The notes beneath the pieces were generated by a model, which saw only the letters and a list, made by a program, of their open reading frames with translations, had not been told where the DNA came from and ran no database searches. Both the position numbers and the translations under genes were made by a program. Shown here piece after piece: positions 5,631 to 8,337 of a DNA stretch of 8,337 nucleotides. Origin of the DNA: UBA1413 sp964461455 (GTDB lineage: Bacteria; Bacteroidota; Bacteroidia; Bacteroidales; Prolixibacteraceae); the NCBI GenBank assembly GCA_964461455.1, contig CAYWUJ010000071.1, positions 1 to 8,337 on the forward strand, in the 5' to 3' direction. Position 1 is the first letter of the stretch; the number at the start of each line of letters is the position of its first letter.

Positions 5631-8337
5631 ATGGTCCGACACCTGCTGAACCTGCTGCTTATGATTCTCCTGGCCGCGATGGCGTCAGGACAGCCGGTTT
5701 TGTCTCCGCGCCAGCCCTTCACCCACCCCCCCTACAGGCAGTACACCCTGCGCGACGGCCTCCCCCAGATGCAGATCACCTGCCTCTTTCAGGACAGCCG
5801 CGGATACCTCTGGGTGGGCACCAAAGCCGGACTCGCCCGCTTCAACGGCAGCAAATTCGTCAACTATACCCGCAAAGAGGGGCTCTCCAACGATTATATC
5901 CATGACATCACCGAAGATGCCGGGGGGAAAATCTGGCTCAGCACCTCGGCGGGACTGGCCTGCACCGACGGGAAAACGGTGGAAAACTTCGACAGCAAAA
6001 TTACAAAGGGAGCAAAAATCGCCGTTGCCTCCGATGGGCGCATCTGGTACATCTCCTTCGAAAACCCCGGAAAACCCAGCTTCGGCTATTTCAGCAATGG
6101 CACCCTCACCTCCATGGACCACCTGCTTCCGCAGAACATGGGCAACATGACCGTGTCTGAGCTGATATGGTCTGAAAAAGATAAGGCCATCCTCCTGAAC
6201 ACCGGCCATGCCATCCATGAAATCAAAGAGGACAGGCACCGGCTGCTTCATTCGACAAGCGACACCCTATTCGTGGCAAATGAAAGTTCCGGAGAGATCA
6301 TTTTTGCACAATTTGCCGACCGGAACAACGTCAGATTACTGGCATATACCGGATCCCACCTGGAAGAGAAGGCCAGGATTGAGGAGCGCCGGCTCAGGGG
6401 GGAAAACCTGCTGTCACGGAAATTAACCTTCTCCCCGCCATTCTGGTACTACCCCCTGGTCACCCTCGACCACAACAGGGTGGTTTTTGAAGCTGCCAAC
6501 CCCAGAATTCATAGAAACTGCTTTCTGGCCGGAAACAACGGCGTGGCGTGGATAGGTTCCGAAGAGGGACTGGTCAGGATCTTCGGCAACGGTATCGAAA
6601 CCTGGAACAGGGAGATTCTTCCCAACGTGTGGGGGATTACCGAAGACCACACCGGGAATATCTGGTTTTCTTCCTATTTCACCGGATTGAAAAGTTACGA
6701 CGGGAAACGGGTCACCTCTTATCCCGAGCTCAGGGTAAACAACACCAAGGGGAGCTTTTATTTCAGGCCATCGGTCGACAAACAGGGCAGGCTTTTCTTT
6801 TCCTCTAGCCTGGGGATCGTCCAGTTTGACGGCCACCGCTACCGCCAAATAAGCAAGTCCATCAGTCTGACTACCTTATATGACCCGGAAAGGGAACTCC
6901 TGTGGAGCGGATCGCACCGGAAAGCGGAAGTGTTTGACAGGAACCTGCGGGAAGTACGCACCATCGGCCAGGCGGAAGGAATGGAAAACGAGCGGTTCGT
7001 GGTCTCCATTGCCCGGGACCATCAGGGGTGGACCTGGCTGGCCAGCCTGGTGGGCATCTCCCGTTACCACTATGACTCCCGGCAAATCGTCAACTACAAC
7101 CGCGCAAACGGCCGGCTCCCCGCCGATGGCATCTTTTCAGTACACACCGATTTCAGGGGCACCACCTGGATGGGGAGTACCAACGGGCTCCTGAGGTACG
7201 ACGCCCCCGCCGACTCCATCATCCTCCTCCCCCTCCCCGACATCTCCGGTCCGGTCAACTTCGTCACCTCCATCGACTCCACATGGCTGGTCTTCAGCCA
7301 GCCTTCAGGCATCTACCTGACCGACCTGGGAGAGTATTACCGTTCCGGAACCATGAACCTCCGCTTCTATAACGAGAATAACGGTTTCCTGGGCATCGAA
7401 CCGGGCCAGGACGGCGCTTTTGTGGATTCCCGCGGAAACCTCTGGATGACCACCGGCACCGAGGTGGTGCACCTCGACCCCCGACAACTGGCGGCATCCT
7501 CCGACACCCTGAGGATCAGGGTCTCTTCATGCAACGGGGAGCTCCTCCCCTACAACACCCGGGAAGTCTCCCTCCCCCGGAATGCCGTCAACGCCATCCT
7601 CACCTTCGATGCCGTCTCATTTGACAGGCCCCTGCCCCTCCAGTACTCCTGGCGGCTATCAGGCACCGGCAATGAGACCCTCTGGTCTTCGTGGAGTGAG
7701 AACGACTATGTGGTGCTTTCCGGATTGCCCGGCAGAAAAACTTCCCTGGAATTGAGGGCCCGGGTGCCCGGAGTGCCCATGGCTTCTCCTGCCTTATCCT
7801 CCCTGCTCCTTAATACTCACATCGCCCTTTGGAAAAGGGAATGGTTCTTCCCCGCACTCTTTGCCGTCATGGGATTCCTCTCCCTTATCACCGGCGTCCT
7901 CCTCCTGCAAACCCGCACCCGCATGACCCAGGCCACACGCGATGCCAAAATATTCCAGGTCAAGGCCATACAGTCCCAGATGAATCCCCACTTCATCTTC
8001 AACGCCCTGGCCTCCCTCCAAACCATGATCCTCAGGGCCGACCTCCAAAAAGCAAACGATTACCTGGTCCGCCTGGCCGCTCTGATCCGCGGATTCCTCG
8101 AAAGCTCCGTGGCCACGGGTACCATGGCCGGAAAAAAAGCTGCCGGGGAAGTCCCCCTCAGGGAAGAACTCGACATTCTGGATCATTATATCGAATTCCA
8201 GCAACTCATCTATCCCGGACGGTTCGACTACCATCTCTCCGTTGACCCGGCCATCGACCCGGCCACCTTCACAATTCCCCCCATGCTCATCCAGCCCTTC
8301 GCCGAAAACGCCATCCGCCATGGACTCCTACAGAAAA
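5631..8337 (+). CDS. Propeller-type membrane sensor histidine kinase, LytS/YehU His_kinase family (partial, C-terminus beyond window)
   Basis: The ATG at 5631 is the first start codon after an in-frame TAA at 5511-5513, and it opens 902 codons to the window edge. Residues 1-20 (MVRHLLNLLLMILLAAMASG) form a signal peptide. The periplasmic part has Reg_prop blades with the D-x-x-G-x-(L/I)-W-x-(G/S) signature: QDSRGYLWVGT (54-64), TEDAGGKIWLST (94 on), GVAWIGSEEGL (about 304), TEDHTGNIWFSS (about 335), ARDHQGWTWLAS (about 460), DFRGTTWMGS (about 505) and DSRGNLWMTT (about 600). A Y_Y_Y domain follows at about 651-714. One transmembrane helix lies near 738-759. The cytoplasmic His_kinase domain has the H-box QSQMNPHFIFNAL with phospho-acceptor His787, and the N-box IPPMLIQPFAENAIRHG with Asn893. 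The rest of the ATPase domain is cut off. Known relatives sense periplasmic, often glycan-derived ligands, autophosphorylate and pass phosphate to a LytTR response regulator; that partner probably lies just downstream. The specific ligand cannot be read from sequence. Confidence 0.96.
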   Translation, partial: MVRHLLNLLLMILLAAMASGQPVLSPRQPFTHPPYRQYTLRDGLPQMQITCLFQDSRGYLWVGTKAGLARFNGSKFVNYTRKEGLSNDYIHDITEDAGGKIWLSTSAGLACTDGKTVENFDSKITKGAKIAVASDGRIWYISFENPGKPSFGYFSNGTLTSMDHLLPQNMGNMTVSELIWSEKDKAILLNTGHAIHEIKEDRHRLLHSTSDTLFVANESSGEIIFAQFADRNNVRLLAYTGSHLEEKARIEERRLRGENLLSRKLTFSPPFWYYPLVTLDHNRVVFEAANPRIHRNCFLAGNNGVAWIGSEEGLVRIFGNGIETWNREILPNVWGITEDHTGNIWFSSYFTGLKSYDGKRVTSYPELRVNNTKGSFYFRPSVDKQGRLFFSSSLGIVQFDGHRYRQISKSISLTTLYDPERELLWSGSHRKAEVFDRNLREVRTIGQAEGMENERFVVSIARDHQGWTWLASLVGISRYHYDSRQIVNYNRANGRLPADGIFSVHTDFRGTTWMGSTNGLLRYDAPADSIILLPLPDISGPVNFVTSIDSTWLVFSQPSGIYLTDLGEYYRSGTMNLRFYNENNGFLGIEPGQDGAFVDSRGNLWMTTGTEVVHLDPRQLAASSDTLRIRVSSCNGELLPYNTREVSLPRNAVNAILTFDAVSFDRPLPLQYSWRLSGTGNETLWSSWSENDYVVLSGLPGRKTSLELRARVPGVPMASPALSSLLLNTHIALWKREWFFPALFAVMGFLSLITGVLLLQTRTRMTQATRDAKIFQVKAIQSQMNPHFIFNALASLQTMILRADLQKANDYLVRLAALIRGFLESSVATGTMAGKKAAGEVPLREELDILDHYIEFQQLIYPGRFDYHLSVDPAIDPATFTIPPMLIQPFAENAIRHGLLQK

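Noticed and set aside
5483..5905. Plus-strand open frame of 140 codons spanning the intergenic region and the kinase start
   Set aside because: It overlaps the kinase in another frame; its second half is proline-rich shadow sequence, and the kinase frame has a signal peptide and family motifs.
5685..6251. Minus-strand open frame of 188 codons
   Set aside because: It lies wholly opposite the kinase, which has recognisable propeller motifs in its own frame. The antisense product shows no domain or signal and reflects the C-rich codon use of the kinase gene.
7794..8321. Minus-strand open frame of 175 codons, Gly/Glu-rich
   Set aside because: It is antisense to the transmembrane and His_kinase region, where the H-box and N-box fix the plus-strand frame.

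Overview
The window looks like a chromosomal fragment from a member of the Bacteroidota, probably a Bacteroidales-type environmental or gut lineage. Three things point there: an exported protein with a BACON-like domain and cysteine-containing bacterial leucine-rich repeats (LRRs), a LytS-type sensor kinase with a propeller plus Y_Y_Y periplasmic region, and start sites without a clear Shine-Dalgarno sequence. No RNA gene, insertion sequence, CRISPR array or terminator was seen.

The layout is simple: two large divergent genes, each cut by a window edge, share one intergenic region of 250 bases. Leftward (minus strand, start at 5380) runs a giant exported protein. It has a signal peptide, a jelly-roll-like N-terminal domain, a BACON-like domain, and then at least five complete copies of a composite module, with a sixth entering at the window edge. 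Each module is a helical N-cap with a WPGVTW-like motif, followed by 6 to 9 LRRs of 21 residues, followed by one Ig-like domain. At least 1793 residues are in the window and no stop codon is reached.

Rightward (plus strand, start at 5631) runs a membrane sensor histidine kinase. It has a signal peptide, a periplasmic Reg_prop beta-propeller, a Y_Y_Y domain, one transmembrane helix, and a LytS/YehU-type His_kinase domain with H-box His787 and N-box Asn893. The window ends just after the N-box.

The intergenic region (5381-5630) holds four AACC-containing elements in exact 21-base phase (5466-5536) and a plausible Bacteroidota-type promoter for the kinase. The 21-base phasing resembles direct-repeat sites bound by LytTR response regulators, the usual partners of this kinase family. 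This suggests, without proving, that the kinase circuit controls itself, the giant surface protein, or both. The most unusual content is the quantised LRR/Ig module array and the phased upstream repeat.
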